Made by a program: the position numbers and the translations under genes. From Pseudorhodoferax aquiterrae (GTDB lineage Bacteria; Pseudomonadota; Gammaproteobacteria; Burkholderiales; Burkholderiaceae_C): DNA of 64,000 bases. The stretch lies in the NCBI RefSeq assembly GCF_014652235.1, contig NZ_BMYK01000005.1:62001-126000 (forward strand). Direction: 5' to 3'. Shown here in pieces: positions 29,013-39,568 of the stretch. The notes below the pieces were generated by a model. That model saw only the letters and a program-made list of their open reading frames with translations, was not told where the DNA came from and searched no databases. Each line of letters begins with the position of its first letter. Positions within the stretch are counted from its first letter, which is position 1.

Positions 29013-31837
29013 CAGGCGAAGGTCCGGGTTTCGCCGGCGCCGAACAGGTTGCTCGTGCAGCGGCCGCACAGCGTCGGGTGGGCTGCGTCGCTGCCCACGT
29101 CGGCGCGGTAGTGCCAGCAGCGCTCGCACTTGGTGTCCGAAGACGGTGTGACCTGCACCGCGAGTTCGGCGCCCGGCTGCAGCGCGGCCTTGGACGTGAT
29201 CAGCACGAAGCGCAGGTCCTCGCCCAGTGCGGCCAGCACGGCATGGTCGTCGGCCGCGGCCGACAGCACCACGTTGGCCTGCAGCGAGGAGCCCACGGCA
29301 CCCGTGGTGCGCACGGCCTCGATCTCCTTGTTGACCAGGTCGCGCACCGCGCGGATGCGCGACCACTTGGCCAGCAGCGCCTCGTCCGGCTGGGGCAGGG
29401 CGCTGTAGGTTTGCGTGAAGATGGATTCCGAGTCGCCGACCAGCTTCCAGGCCTCCTCGGCCGTGAAGGACAGGAACGGCGCCATCCAGCGCAGCATGGC
29501 CTGGGTGATCTGCCACAGCGCGGTCTGCGCGCTGCGGCGCGCCAGCGAGCCGGCGGCCGTGGTGTACAGGCGGTCCTTGAGGATGTCGAGGTAGAACGCG
29601 CCCAGGTCTTCCGAGCAGTAGACCTGCAGCTTGGCCACGACCGGATGGAATTCATACACCTGGTAGTGGGCGAGGATCTCGGCCTGGAACTGCGCGGCGC
29701 GCGCGAGGGCGTAGCGGTCGATCTCCAGCAACTGCTCGGCCGGCACGGCGTGCTGGGCCGGGTCGAAGTCGCTGGTGTTGGCCAGCAGGAAGCGCAGCGT
29801 GTTGCGGATGCGGCGATAGGCGTCGACCACGCGCGCGAGGATCTTGTCGTCGCCCGCGATGTCGCCAGAGTAGTCGCTGGCCGCCACCCACAGGCGGATG
29901 ATCTCGGCGCCCAGCTTCTTGTTGACCTCCTGCGGGTCGATGCCGTTGCCCAGCGACTTGCTCATCTTGCGGCCCTGGCTGTCCACCGTGAAGCCGTGCG
30001 TGAGCAGGCCGCGGTAGGGCGCGCGGTCCTGGATCGCGCAGGACAGCAGCAGCGAGCTGTGGAACCAGCCGCGGTGCTGGTCGTGGCCTTCCAGGTACAG
30101 GTCCGCCTCGGGGCCTTGTTCGTGGAAGCCCGGCGCATGTGTGCCGCGCAGCACATGCCAGAAGGTCGAGCCCGAGTCGAACCAGACTTCCAGGATGTCG
30201 GTGCTCTTGGTGTATTGCGCGGCGTCGGCGCCCAGGATCTCCTCGGCCGTCACGCGGCTCCAGGCCTCGATGCCGCCCTTCTCGACGATGTCGGCGGCCT
30301 GGTCCAGGATCTCCATGGTGCGCGGGTGCAGTTCGCCCGAGTCCCTGTGCAGGAAGAACGGGATCGGCACGCCCCAGCTGCGCTGGCGCGAGATGCACCA
30401 GTCGGGCCGGTTGGCGATCATGTCGTGCAGCCGCGCCTTGCCGTTCTCGGGGTAGAAGCCGGTCTGCTCGATCGCGGCCAGCGCGGTCTGGCGCAGCGTG
30501 CGCGGCGCCTTGTCCTTGGTGAACACGCCTTCGCCCTCGTCCATGCGGATGAACCACTGGGCGGCGGCGCGGTAAATGACCGGCGTCTTGTGGCGCCAGC
30601 AGTGCGGGTAGCTGTGGCTGATGGTCTCGGTGGCCATCAGGCGGCCTGCGGCCTTGAGCGCGTCCAGGATGACGGGCACGGCCTTCCAGATGTGCAGGCC
30701 GCCGAACAGCGGGAAGTCGTCGGCATAGGTGCCGTTGCCCTGCACGGGGTTCAGGATGTCCTCGTTGCGCACGCCGTGGGCGGTGCAGGAGTTGTAGTCC
30801 TCCAGGCCGTAGGCGGGGGCCGAGTGCACGATGCCGGTGCCGTCGTCGGCCGTGGCGTAGTCGGCCAGGTACACGGGCGCAAGGCGCCGGTAGCCCGCAT
30901 CCACGTCGTAGAGCGGGTGCTCGAATTCCAGGCCGCCCAGCTTTTCGCCCTTGAGGGTCGCCAGCACCTGGCCTTGCAGGCCGTAGCGCGCCATGCATTT
31001 GTCGACCAGCGAGGCGGCCAGCACCAGCAGGCCGCGCTCGGTGTCGACCAGCGCGTACTCGAGTTCGGGGTTCAGATTCAGCGCCTGGTTGGCCGGGATG
31101 GTCCAGGCCGTGGTGGTCCAGATCACCACGAAGGCGTCCTTGCTCAGAGACGGCAGGCCGAAGGCCGCCGCCAGCGCGGCCGGGTCGTGCGCCTTGAAGG
31201 CCACGTCCAGCGTGTCGCTCTTCTTGTCGGCGTACTCGATCTCGAACTCCGCGAGCGATGAGCCGCAGTCGAAGCACCAGTACACGGGCTTGAGGCCCCG
31301 GTAGACGAAGCCGCGCTCGATCACGCGCTTGAACGCGCGCAGCTCGCCAGCCTCGTTGGCGAAGTCCATGGTCTTGTAGGGATGGTCCCATTCGCCCAGC
31401 ACGCCCAGGCGCTGGAAGTCGGCCATCTGCTGGGCGATCTGCTCGGTGGCGAAGGCGCGGCTCTTGGCCTGCATGTCGTCGCGGCTGAGCTTGCGGCCGA
31501 ACTTCTTCTCGATGGCGTTCTCGATCGGCAGGCCATGGCAGTCCCAGCCGGGCACGTACAGCGCGTCGAAGCCTTCGAGCTGGCGCGCCTTGACGATCAT
31601 GTCCTTCAAGATCTTGTTGACTGCGTGGCCCATGTGGATCTGGCCGTTGGCATAGGGCGGGCCGTCGTGCAGGATGAACTTGGGGCGGCCCACGCGCGCG
31701 GCGCGCAACCGCTTGTACAGGCCTTGCTCGTTCCAGTCCTTGACCCAGCCGGGCTCGCGCTTGGGCAGGTCGCCGCGCATGGGGAACGGCGTGTCGGGCA
31801 GGTTCAGGGTGCTGCGGTAGTCGGTGGTGTCGGTCAT
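29012..31837 (-). CDS. ileS: isoleucine--tRNA ligase
   Basis: 941 residues, standard length. Class I synthetase motifs: the HIGH box as HMGH in [13 protein letters not shown] and KMSKS in [11 protein letters not shown]. The C-terminal zinc site is CERCWHYR ... CGRC. The editing (CP1) domain is present between them. Charges tRNA-Ile in the cytoplasm. One-base stop/start overlap with lspA; 104 bases separate it from ribF upstream. Confidence 0.98.
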   Translation of the reverse strand: MTDTTDYRSTLNLPDTPFPMRGDLPKREPGWVKDWNEQGLYKRLRAARVGRPKFILHDGPPYANGQIHMGHAVNKILKDMIVKARQLEGFDALYVPGWDCHGLPIENAIEKKFGRKLSRDDMQAKSRAFATEQIAQQMADFQRLGVLGEWDHPYKTMDFANEAGELRAFKRVIERGFVYRGLKPVYWCFDCGSSLAEFEIEYADKKSDTLDVAFKAHDPAALAAAFGLPSLSKDAFVVIWTTTAWTIPANQALNLNPELEYALVDTERGLLVLAASLVDKCMARYGLQGQVLATLKGEKLGGLEFEHPLYDVDAGYRRLAPVYLADYATADDGTGIVHSAPAYGLEDYNSCTAHGVRNEDILNPVQGNGTYADDFPLFGGLHIWKAVPVILDALKAAGRLMATETISHSYPHCWRHKTPVIYRAAAQWFIRMDEGEGVFTKDKAPRTLRQTALAAIEQTGFYPENGKARLHDMIANRPDWCISRQRSWGVPIPFFLHRDSGELHPRTMEILDQAADIVEKGGIEAWSRVTAEEILGADAAQYTKSTDILEVWFDSGSTFWHVLRGTHAPGFHEQGPEADLYLEGHDQHRGWFHSSLLLSCAIQDRAPYRGLLTHGFTVDSQGRKMSKSLGNGIDPQEVNKKLGAEIIRLWVAASDYSGDIAGDDKILARVVDAYRRIRNTLRFLLANTSDFDPAQHAVPAEQLLEIDRYALARAAQFQAEILAHYQVYEFHPVVAKLQVYCSEDLGAFYLDILKDRLYTTAAGSLARRSAQTALWQITQAMLRWMAPFLSFTAEEAWKLVGDSESIFTQTYSALPQPDEALLAKWSRIRAVRDLVNKEIEAVRTTGAVGSSLQANVVLSAAADDHAVLAALGEDLRFVLITSKAALQPGAELAVQVTPSSDTKCERCWHYRADVGSDAAHPTLCGRCTSNLFGAGETRTFA

Positions 31838-31941
31838 GGTGCGGACAGGGGCGTCGCCGGCGACGGCGCCGTGGAACGGGGAGGGGATACGCGGCCCGGC
31901 GGAGGGCCGGGAACACGCGCGAGCGCGGGAAAGCCGGGCGG

Positions 31942-32985
31942 CTAAATTCGGTCGCGCGTGGTCTGCCGGCGCGTCTGCGCATGGCCGGCCGCCAGCCAGG
32001 CGCGGGCTTCGTCGCAGTCCCTGTTGATGCCGGTTTTCAGGGCATCCAGGCTGTCGTACTTCAGCTCGTCGTGCAGTTTGTGCAGCAGTTCCACGCGCAC
32101 GATCTTACCGTAGCCCCCCTCGGGGCCCAGGCTGGCCGGCCAGTCCAGGCAGTGCGTTTCCAGCAGCACGCGGCCACCGTTGACGTCGTTCGGGTCCAGC
32201 GAAGGGCGCACGCCGAGGTTGGCCACGCCGGCCAACGGCTGCTCCACCAGGCCATGGACCTCGACCACGAAGATGCCCGAGGCAGCCGGCTTCCAGTGCG
32301 AAAACCGCATGTTGATGGTGCGAAAGCCCAGTTCGCGGCCGAGCCGGCGGCCGCGCACGACATGGCCGCTGATGCTGTAGGGCCGGCCCAGCAGGCGGGC
32401 CGCGTCGTCCATGCGGCCCTGGCCCAGCGCCTCGCGCACGGCCGAGCTCGACACGCGCACGCTGCGCCGGCCGCCTTCGGCGCTGGCGTCGGGCAGTGAG
32501 ACCTCGTAGCTGTTCATGCGCGCCACCTCGAAGCCCATGGCTTCGCCGGCGGCGGCCAGCATGGCGTAGTCGCCCGCGCGCTTGGCGCCGAAGCGGAAGT
32601 CGTCGCCCACCAGCACGTAGCGCACGTTCAGGCCGGCAACCAGCACGTCCTGGATGAAGCCCTCGGGACTCTGGCGCGCCAGTTCGGCACGAAAGGGCAG
32701 CACGATGGTCTGGTCCACGCCGCAGCGGGCCAGCTCGGTCAGCTTGTCGCGCAGCGTGCCGATGCGGGCCGGGGCAATCTCCGGCCGGCCCGTGGCCTGG
32801 GCGAAGTAGTCGCGCGGGTGCGGCTCGAAGCTCATCACGCAGCTGGGGACACCGCGGTGCTGCGCCTCGTTGCGCAACAGCGCCAGCATGGCCTGGTGGC
32901 CGCGGTGCACGCCGTCGAAGTTGCCGATGGTCAGCGCGCACGCCGGTGCGATGCCCCGGTAGTGGAAGCCGCGGAAGATCTTCAT
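31942..32985 (-). CDS. ribF: bifunctional riboflavin kinase / FMN adenylyltransferase
   Basis: 347 residues ([17 protein letters not shown]). The N-terminal FAD synthetase domain has [16 protein letters not shown] (nucleotidyltransferase H-x-G-H) and [15 protein letters not shown]. The C-terminal riboflavin kinase domain starts near [20 protein letters not shown]. Makes FMN and FAD from riboflavin. First gene of ribF-ileS-lspA; divergent from the HNH nuclease gene. Confidence 0.97.
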   Translation of the reverse strand: MKIFRGFHYRGIAPACALTIGNFDGVHRGHQAMLALLRNEAQHRGVPSCVMSFEPHPRDYFAQATGRPEIAPARIGTLRDKLTELARCGVDQTIVLPFRAELARQSPEGFIQDVLVAGLNVRYVLVGDDFRFGAKRAGDYAMLAAAGEAMGFEVARMNSYEVSLPDASAEGGRRSVRVSSSAVREALGQGRMDDAARLLGRPYSISGHVVRGRRLGRELGFRTINMRFSHWKPAASGIFVVEVHGLVEQPLAGVANLGVRPSLDPNDVNGGRVLLETHCLDWPASLGPEGGYGKIVRVELLHKLHDELKYDSLDALKTGINRDCDEARAWLAAGHAQTRRQTTRDRI

Positions 32986-33160
32986 GGTGTCGTTATCTTT
33001 TCCATAGCGCCGAAGGCAGATGCCCCGGTGGCGCCCGTCATATGGAGGCCGGGCGAACCCTGTATATTGTGACGCGGCGCATCATGGACAAGTGGTGCGC
33101 GCAGCCTGGATGTTTGCGATTGCAGTGTCCGTGCGCATGCACGTTAGCTGGAGGCGTCAT

Positions 33161-33718
33161 TTGAAGGTCTTGAAGCTGTCGGGGCAGGGCCTGCCCCAAT
33201 CCTGGATCTCGCTGGAGCAGGCGGTCCTGCACTACGCCGCCGACGAGGTGCGCTGGGAGTCCGGCGCCGAGGTCGCGGTGTTCCGCGGCGGCCACAACGC
33301 GGTCACCGGCCTGCAATCGAAGATCGCCGTCAGCAGCATCATCGGCACCAAGGGCGTGCCGGGGGTGAACCCGTTCCGCGCGCGCCCGGCCCTGACCAAC
33401 AGCAAGCTGTTCGCGCGCGACCGCAACATCTGCGCCTACTGCGGCCAGCATTTCCACGAGGACGTGCTCACGCGCGAGCACATCGTGCCGTTGGCGCAGA
33501 AGGGCAGCGACCACTGGATGAACGTGGTGACCGCCTGCCGCAGCTGCAACCACCGCAAGAGCGCGCGCACGCCCGAGCAGGCGCGCATGCCGCTGCTGTA
33601 CGCGCCCTATGTGCCCAGCCTGTGGGAGGACTTCATCCTGCGCAACCGCCGCATCCTGGCGGACCAGATGGAGTTCCTGATGGCGCATGTGCCCAGATCG
33701 TCCCGGCTGCTGATATGA
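33161..33718 (+). CDS. HNH endonuclease family protein
   Basis: 185 residues from a TTG at 33161, the only in-frame start with a good GGAGG site (about 33150) and the one giving the conserved opening VLKLSGQGLPQSWISLEQA. The HNH module has CAYCGQ, REHIVPLAQKG, DHWMNVVTACRSCNHRK: two CxxC knuckles bind a structural zinc and the His/Asn/His residues form the active site. Housekeeping-type HNH proteins of this form are widespread in Burkholderiales, and no restriction methylase is nearby. Cellular substrate unknown. Upstream frame extension from 33020 is judged spurious. Confidence 0.85.
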   Translation: MKVLKLSGQGLPQSWISLEQAVLHYAADEVRWESGAEVAVFRGGHNAVTGLQSKIAVSSIIGTKGVPGVNPFRARPALTNSKLFARDRNICAYCGQHFHEDVLTREHIVPLAQKGSDHWMNVVTACRSCNHRKSARTPEQARMPLLYAPYVPSLWEDFILRNRRILADQMEFLMAHVPRSSRLLI

Positions 33719-33748
33719 AAAAGCCCCGCGTTGCGGGGCTTCTTCTTG
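33717..33748. terminator. bidirectional rho-independent terminator
   Basis: Stem AAGCCCCGC (33721-33729) / GCGGGGCTT (33733-33741) with a GTT loop. On the plus strand it is followed by TCTTCTT; read on the minus strand it ends in a run of T (from GAAAAAG at 33717-33723). It sits between the convergent HNH and acyl-CoA dehydrogenase genes and can serve both. Confidence 0.88.
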
Positions 33749-33764
33749 GTGGCGCACGCCCGAT

Positions 33765-34880
33765 TCAGGCGAACACGCCGGCCTTGTCCTGCATGCGGGC
33801 CGAGATCTCGCCGAGGTGGTGCAAGGTGTCGCCGAACTGCATCTCCATCTGCGTGAGGCGCTTGAAGTAGTGGCTGCCCACGTACTCGTCGGTCACGCCG
33901 ATGCCGCCGTGCAGCTGCACCGAGTTCTGGCCCACGAAGCGCATGGACTGACCCAACTGGTACTTGGCGCGCGCCATGGCGCGGCGACGCTCGTCCGCCG
34001 GGGCATTGAGCTTGAGCGTGGCGTAGTAGCTCATGGAGCGGGCCAGCTCCTGCTGCATCTTCATGTCGGCCATGCGGTGGCGCAGGGCCTGGAAGCTGCT
34101 GATCACCACACCGAACTGCTTGCGCGTGTTCATGTATTCGGCCGTGATCTCCATGGTCTTGTCGATGGTGCCCACGGCTTCGGCGCACAGGGCGGCGATG
34201 CCGATGTCCACGCCATGCTCCAGTGCGGCCAGGCCATCGGCCGTGACCAGCGCAGCGGCAGCCTCCTGGAACACGACCTCGGCGGCGCGCGAGCCATCCT
34301 GCGTGGTGTAGCCCCGCGCCGCGACGCCGGAGGCGGCGCGCTCCACCAGGAACAGCGCCATCTTGCCGTCGATGGTGGCTGGCACGAGGAAGGCGTCGGC
34401 CTGGTCGCCTGCGGGAACCACGCTCTTGTGTCCGCTGAGGGACCAGCCGTCGCCCGTCTTCTTGGCATGCGCAGCGCAGACGTCCAGGCGGTAGCGCGCA
34501 GCGCGCTCCTGGTGGGCCAGCACCACGAGGGCCTCGCCCGCGGCGATGCGCGGCAGCCAGGCGCCCTGCAGCGCGGCATCGGCGTAGCCCGACAGCAGGC
34601 CGCTGGCGATCAGCGTCTGGCCCAGCGGCTCGAGCACGATGCCGCGGCCCAGTTCTTCCAGGGCCACCATGGCGTCGACCGGGCCCATGCCCATGCCGCC
34701 ATGTTCCTCGGCCACGTACAGCCCGGTCAGGCCCAGGCCGGCCAGTTCACCATAGGCCTCGCGCGAGAAGCCGCCGGCCTTGACCAGGCCGCGGCGGTGT
34801 TCGAAGCCGTAGCCCTTGTCGACCCACTTGCGCACGGCGTCGCGCAGCTGTTCCTGGTCGTCGCTGAAGTTGAAGTCCAT
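33765..34880 (-). CDS. acyl-CoA dehydrogenase, small-subunit type (PimD-like)
   Basis: 371 residues (MDFNFSDDQEQLRDAVRKWV). ACAD fold: N-terminal helical domain, middle beta domain and C-terminal helices ending QLHGGIGVTDEYVGSHYFKRL. FAD-dependent alpha,beta-desaturation of an acyl-CoA is the family reaction. It lies 13 bases after the larger ACAD gene on the same strand. Such pairs (PimC/PimD in pimeloyl-CoA degradation, heterotetrameric FadE pairs) form mixed complexes; that is the likely arrangement here, substrate unknown. Confidence 0.87.
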   Translation of the reverse strand: MDFNFSDDQEQLRDAVRKWVDKGYGFEHRRGLVKAGGFSREAYGELAGLGLTGLYVAEEHGGMGMGPVDAMVALEELGRGIVLEPLGQTLIASGLLSGYADAALQGAWLPRIAAGEALVVLAHQERAARYRLDVCAAHAKKTGDGWSLSGHKSVVPAGDQADAFLVPATIDGKMALFLVERAASGVAARGYTTQDGSRAAEVVFQEAAAALVTADGLAALEHGVDIGIAALCAEAVGTIDKTMEITAEYMNTRKQFGVVISSFQALRHRMADMKMQQELARSMSYYATLKLNAPADERRRAMARAKYQLGQSMRFVGQNSVQLHGGIGVTDEYVGSHYFKRLTQMEMQFGDTLHHLGEISARMQDKAGVFA

Positions 34881-34893
34881 TCGCGTCTCCTGC

Positions 34894-36072
34894 TCAACCC
34901 AGCACGGTCTGGGCGACGATGTTGCGCTGCACCTCGTTCGATCCGCCGTAGATCGTGGTCTTGCGCATGTTGAAGTAGGTGGCGGCCAGCGGCGCGCAGT
35001 GCGCAGCGCCCACGTAGTCGCCCTGCCAGCCGGCTTCCATGGCCTCCTTGATGAAGGGCAGGCTGTAGGGGCCGGCGGCCAGCATCATGAGTTCGCTGTA
35101 GCGCTGCTGGATCTCGCTGCCCTTGATCTTGAGCAGGCCTGCCACGTCGAGCGGGTTCTTGCCCGATTTCTCGGCCGACAGCACGCGCAGCACCATCATT
35201 TCGAGCGCCACCACGTCCACTTCCAACCTGGCGATCTCGTCGCGGAAACGCAGGTCGTCGTAGACGCCTTCGGCCTTGGCGATGCGCTTCAGGCGCTCCA
35301 GTTCGCGCTTGGCGCGGTTCACGTCGGCGATGTTGGTGCGCTCGTGGCTCAACAGGTGCTTGGCATAGGTCCAGCCCTTGTTCTCCTCGCCGATCAGGTT
35401 CTCCGCGGGCACCTCGACGTTGTCGAAGAACACCTCGTTCACCTCATGGCCGCCGTCCAGCATGATGATGGGGCGCACCGTGATGCCGGGGCTCTTCATG
35501 TCGATCAAGAGGAAGCTGATGCCGGTCTGCGGCTTGCCTTCGGTGCTGGTGCGCACCAGGCAGAAGATCCACTCACCGTACTGGCCCAGCGTGGTCCAGG
35601 TCTTCTGACCATTGACGATGTACTTGTCGCCCTTGCGCTCGGCACGGGTTTTGAGCGAGGCCAGGTCCGAGCCCGAGCCCGGTTCGCTGTAGCCCTGGCT
35701 CCACCAGACTTCGCCGCTGGCGATGCCGGGCAGGAAGCGCTTGTGCTGCTCGGGTGATCCGAAGGCCATGATGACGGGTGCCACCATGACCGGGCCGAAC
35801 GGCACGATGCGCGGCGCGCCGGCCAGTGCGCATTCTTCTTCGAACAAATGCTTCTGCACGGCGGACCAGCCCGGGCCACCGAACTGCTTGGGCCAGCCAT
35901 AGCCCAGCCAGCCCTTGCTGCCCAGGATCTTGGCCCAGCGCTGCATGTCGTCACGCGTCTGGTGCAGCGCGTTGTGTACCTTGTAGGCGATGTCCTGGGG
36001 CAGGTTGGCGCGCACCCAGTCGCGCACCTCCTCCCGGAACTGTTGCTCTTCGGCCGTGAAAGCCAAATCCAT
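34894..36072 (-). CDS. acyl-CoA dehydrogenase, large-subunit type (PimC-like)
   Basis: 392 residues from the ATG at 36072 (MDLAFTAEEQQFREEV); the frame extends upstream only as a shadow of purN. The FAD-contact motif GYSEPGSGSDLASL and TWTTLGQY are intact. At the segment where many ACADs have YEGT with the catalytic Glu, this protein reads YGGSNEVQ, as in PimC-type large subunits. First of a two-gene unit, divergent from purN by 109 bases. Confidence 0.87.
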   Translation of the reverse strand: MDLAFTAEEQQFREEVRDWVRANLPQDIAYKVHNALHQTRDDMQRWAKILGSKGWLGYGWPKQFGGPGWSAVQKHLFEEECALAGAPRIVPFGPVMVAPVIMAFGSPEQHKRFLPGIASGEVWWSQGYSEPGSGSDLASLKTRAERKGDKYIVNGQKTWTTLGQYGEWIFCLVRTSTEGKPQTGISFLLIDMKSPGITVRPIIMLDGGHEVNEVFFDNVEVPAENLIGEENKGWTYAKHLLSHERTNIADVNRAKRELERLKRIAKAEGVYDDLRFRDEIARLEVDVVALEMMVLRVLSAEKSGKNPLDVAGLLKIKGSEIQQRYSELMMLAAGPYSLPFIKEAMEAGWQGDYVGAAHCAPLAATYFNMRKTTIYGGSNEVQRNIVAQTVLG

Positions 36073-36181
36073 GGTGGTCTCCTGTGGGTCGTCGCAAGCC
36101 GTCCCGCGACGGCCCGCAGCTTTGTAGCACGACCGTGCACTTTGGGCTGTCACCTGCGTGTGGGGATAATCCCGCGCCTTG

Positions 36182-36775
36182 ATGAAGAACCTCGTGATCC
36201 TGATTTCCGGCGGCGGCTCCAACATGGAAGCCATCGTGCGCACCGCGCAGCAGCGCGACTGGGCCGGCCGCCTGCACGCCCGCGTGGCCGCCGTGCTGAG
36301 CAACCGTCCCGACTGTGCGGGCCTGGCCAGGGCCCAGGCCCTGGGCGTGCCGACCGCGGCCATCGACCACCGCGCCTTCGCCCAGGCCGCCGACCCGCGC
36401 GCCGCCTTCGACGCCGCGCTGGCCGATGCCATTGACCGGCATGCGCCCGATCTCGTGGTGCTGGCCGGCTTCATGCGCATCCTGACGCCCGGCTTCGTGC
36501 GCCGCTACGCCGGCCTGCTGGTCAACATCCACCCCTCGCTGCTGCCGGCGTTCCCGGGCCTGCACACGCACCGGCGCGCCATCGAGGCCGGCTGCCGCGT
36601 GGCCGGCGCCACCGTGCACCGCGTGACCGAGGAGCTGGACCACGGCCCCATCCTCGACCAGGTCGTGGTGCCCGTGCTGCCCGGCGACGACGAGGCCACG
36701 CTGTCGGCGCGTGTGCTTACGCAGGAGCACCGCATGTACCCGCGCGCGATCGAGCGCCTGCTGGCGGCCGGCTGA
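36182..36775 (+). CDS. purN: phosphoribosylglycinamide formyltransferase 1
   Basis: 197 residues from the ATG at 36182. GGGSNMEAI (GAR-binding), NIHPSLLPAFPGLHTH with the catalytic Asn and His, and the GATVHRVTEELDHGP block with the catalytic Asp are intact. Transfers a formyl group from 10-formyl-THF to GAR in purine synthesis. It precedes an RsmB-like methylase gene by 13 bases, so the two are probably co-transcribed. Confidence 0.97.
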   Translation: MKNLVILISGGGSNMEAIVRTAQQRDWAGRLHARVAAVLSNRPDCAGLARAQALGVPTAAIDHRAFAQAADPRAAFDAALADAIDRHAPDLVVLAGFMRILTPGFVRRYAGLLVNIHPSLLPAFPGLHTHRRAIEAGCRVAGATVHRVTEELDHGPILDQVVVPVLPGDDEATLSARVLTQEHRMYPRAIERLLAAG

Positions 36776-36788
36776 GGACAATCGCCCC

Positions 36789-38057
36789 ATGCATCCCAAT
36801 GCCGTCCTCGACGCCTGCGCCGACCTCGTGCGCGAGGCGCTGGCCTTCGCCCATCCCGCCGACGCCGTGGCGGCGCGCTTCTTCCGCGCCCACCGTGGCC
36901 TGGGGCCGCGCGAGCGCGCCACGCTCACCGATACCTTGTACGCCGTGCTGCGCCGCAAGCTGCAGTACGAGCATTTCGCGCCTTCGGGGTCGGGGCCGCG
37001 TGAGCGGCGCCTGGCCATCCTGGGCTTCGGCGGGCCGCGCGACTTCCTGTTTTCCGCGCTGACACCGCAGGAGAAGGAGTGGGTGCAGCGCTGCGAGGCC
37101 GTGGCCCCGGCCGACCTGCTGGATCGGCACCGCCACAACCTGCCCGAATGGCTGGCACAGCCGTTGCATGCACAGCTGGGCGAGCAGTTCTGGCCGCTGG
37201 CCGACAGCCTGCTGGGCCAGGCACCGCTGGACCTGCGCGTGAACCAGCTCGGCGCAAAGCGCAGCGAGGTGCAGCAGGAACTCCAGGCTGCCGCCATCGT
37301 GGCCGCTCCGACGCCGCATTCGCCCTGGGGCCTGCGCGTGCAGGGCAAGCCTGCGCTGAACCGCGTCGACGCGTTCACGCGCGGCGCCGTCGAGGTGCAG
37401 GACGAAGGCTCGCAACTGCTGGCCTTGCTGCTGGACGCCCGCCGCGGCGAGATGGTGACGGACTTTTGCGCCGGTGCCGGGGGTAAGACACTGGCCATCG
37501 GTGCAGGCATGCGCAACACAGGCCGGCTCTACGCCTTCGACACCTCGGCCCACCGGCTGGAGGCGCTCAAGCCGCGCCTGGGCCGCAGCGGCCTGTCCAA
37601 CGTGCACCCGGTCGCCATCGGCCACGAGCGCGACGAACGCATCAAGCGCCTGGCCGGCAAGATGGACCGCGTGCTCGTCGATGCGCCCTGCAGCGGCACG
37701 GGCACGCTGCGCCGCCATCCCGACCTCAAATGGCGCCAGAACCAGGCCGCTGTCGATGGCTTGGCCGCGATCCAGCTGGCCGTGCTGCAGAGCGCGGCGC
37801 GGCTGCTCAAGCCCGGTGGCCGCCTGGTCTACGCCACCTGCAGCCTGCTCACACAGGAGAACGAAGACATCGCCGCGGCCTTCTCGGCGGCGCAGCCGGG
37901 CTTCATGGCGCTGCCCGTCGCGGCCGAACTTGCCCGCCTCAAGGTGGGCGGCGCCGACACGCTGTGCGCCGGCGAGGAGGGCCGCTTCCTGCGCCTGTGG
38001 CCGCACCGGCATGGGACGGACGGCTTCTTCGCCGCCGTCTGGGAAAGACAGGGCTGA
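36789..38057 (+). CDS. RsmB-like (NOL1/NOP2/Sun) RNA cytosine-C5 methyltransferase
   Basis: 422 residues from the ATG at 36789 (MHPNAVLDACADLV). A short helical N-terminal part related to the RsmB N-terminal region is followed by the Sun methylase core. Motifs: DFCAGAGGKTLAIG (SAM loop), VDAPCSGTGTLRRHPD (motif IV cysteine) and LVYATCSLLTQEN (motif VI catalytic cysteine). Methylates cytosine in rRNA or tRNA; the exact site cannot be read. No classical terminator follows before the desaturase gene. Confidence 0.92.
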   Translation: MHPNAVLDACADLVREALAFAHPADAVAARFFRAHRGLGPRERATLTDTLYAVLRRKLQYEHFAPSGSGPRERRLAILGFGGPRDFLFSALTPQEKEWVQRCEAVAPADLLDRHRHNLPEWLAQPLHAQLGEQFWPLADSLLGQAPLDLRVNQLGAKRSEVQQELQAAAIVAAPTPHSPWGLRVQGKPALNRVDAFTRGAVEVQDEGSQLLALLLDARRGEMVTDFCAGAGGKTLAIGAGMRNTGRLYAFDTSAHRLEALKPRLGRSGLSNVHPVAIGHERDERIKRLAGKMDRVLVDAPCSGTGTLRRHPDLKWRQNQAAVDGLAAIQLAVLQSAARLLKPGGRLVYATCSLLTQENEDIAAAFSAAQPGFMALPVAAELARLKVGGADTLCAGEEGRFLRLWPHRHGTDGFFAAVWERQG

Positions 38058-38180
38058 CCCAAGGTTGTTTCTGCGCTATAGGCCAAAAGGCGGTCACGTC
38101 CTACAATCGCTGGTTTTCGCTGCTGCACCATCTGTGCTATGCGCGCGTATGCGAAAAACGGAGAAGGGGCTGATCTAGAT

Positions 38181-39395
38181 ATGTTGCTACCCGATTGGGC
38201 TGTGCTGAACGCTGCCGTGGACTGGCTTGCCAATGGTCTGTGGAATCTGTCCTGGTGGCAGATCGTGTTGTATGCACTGTTCACAACGCACATCACGATC
38301 GCCAGCGTGACCATCTACCTGCACCGCCACCAGGCGCACCGGGCGATGGATCTGCATTGGCTGCCCGCACACTTCTTCCGCTTCTGGCTGTGGCTGGGCA
38401 CCGGCCAGGTCACCAAGGAATGGGTGGCCGTGCACCGCAAGCACCACGCCAAGTGCGAAACCGCCGACGACCCGCACAGCCCCCACGCACACGGCATCGA
38501 AACCGTGTTCTGGAAGGGCGCGGAGCTGTACCGTGCGGAGACCGCCAAGCAGGAAACCATCGACAAGTTCAGCCTGGGCTGCCCCAACGACTGGATCGAG
38601 CGCAACCTGTATTCGCGCTACAGCTGGCAGGGCGTGGGCCTCATGCTCATCCTGAACCTCGCGCTGTTCGGCGCGGCCGGTCTGGTCGTCTGGGCCGTGC
38701 AGATGGCCTGGATCCCGTTCTGGGCTGCCGGCGTCGTCAACGGCATCGGCCACTACTGGGGCTACCGCAACTTCGAGGCGCCGGACGCGAGCACCAACAT
38801 CTCGCCCTGGGGCATCATCATCGGCGGCGAGGAGTTGCACAACAACCACCACACCTACCCGACTTCGGCCAAGTTCTCGGTCAAGCCCTACGAGTTCGAC
38901 GTGGGCTGGATGTACATCAGCATGATGCAGCGCCTGGGCCTGGCCAAGGTGAAGAAGACGCCGCCGCGCCTGCAACTGGGCCAGATCAAGCCGGTGGCCG
39001 ACGAGAAGACGCTCGAGGCCCTGATCGCCCACCGCTACGAAGTCATGGCCGGCTTCGCGCGCGACCTCAAGCGCACCTGCCAGCAGGAAATCGCTGTGCT
39101 CAAGGCCAAGCAGGCCGACGCCTCGGTGCTGGTGGCCGCGCGCCGCTGGCTGCACCGTGACGACGAGCGCGTGCCCGCATCGGCCCAGCCCAAGATCGCC
39201 GAGGCCCGTGCCGCGCACCCGGTGCTGGACAAGATGGTCACCATGCGCGAGGAGCTGCGCCAAATGTGGCTGTCGACCTCGCTGTCGCGCGAGCAACTGA
39301 CGGCCAATCTGAAGGACTGGTGCCACCGCGCCGAGAGCAGCGGCATCCAGGCCCTGCAGGACTTCTCGGTCCGCCTGCGCTCCGTGCACATCTGA
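38181..39395 (+). CDS. membrane fatty-acid (acyl-CoA) desaturase
   Basis: 404 residues from the ATG at 38181, preceded by GGAGAAGGGG; an upstream ATG at 38139 has no such site. The three histidine boxes of delta-9-type desaturases are present: HRHQAH, HRKHHAK and HNNHHTYP, between four membrane helices. A C-terminal cytoplasmic region of about 120 residues is charged and helical, longer than minimal desaturases. Introduces a double bond into membrane fatty acids using a di-iron centre. Followed by a terminator. Confidence 0.92.
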   Translation: MLLPDWAVLNAAVDWLANGLWNLSWWQIVLYALFTTHITIASVTIYLHRHQAHRAMDLHWLPAHFFRFWLWLGTGQVTKEWVAVHRKHHAKCETADDPHSPHAHGIETVFWKGAELYRAETAKQETIDKFSLGCPNDWIERNLYSRYSWQGVGLMLILNLALFGAAGLVVWAVQMAWIPFWAAGVVNGIGHYWGYRNFEAPDASTNISPWGIIIGGEELHNNHHTYPTSAKFSVKPYEFDVGWMYISMMQRLGLAKVKKTPPRLQLGQIKPVADEKTLEALIAHRYEVMAGFARDLKRTCQQEIAVLKAKQADASVLVAARRWLHRDDERVPASAQPKIAEARAAHPVLDKMVTMREELRQMWLSTSLSREQLTANLKDWCHRAESSGIQALQDFSVRLRSVHI

Positions 39396-39414
39396 GCCGG
39401 ACCGCTTCAGGACA

Positions 39415-39438
39415 CCCCGCCGAGTGCGGGGTTTTTTG
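39415..39438 (+). terminator. rho-independent terminator after the desaturase gene
   Basis: Stem CCCCGC (39415-39420) / GCGGGG (39426-39431), loop CGAGT, followed by six T (39432-39437). It lies 20 bases after the desaturase stop. Confidence 0.9.
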
Positions 39439-39568
39439 TTTCTGGCGGTGCCTCTGTCAGCCGCGTGACCGCGTACGCTGTCAGAGGGTTTCCATTTGTG
39501 TCGGCGCCTGACGGACTGGCACCCCAGCGCCTCCATACTGCAGCATCAGGACAGTGAAGGAGCACGAC

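Noticed and set aside
32986-33160. Upstream extension of the HNH protein starting at 33020
   Set aside because: The added residues are unlike the family and the best ribosome site belongs to the TTG at 33161.
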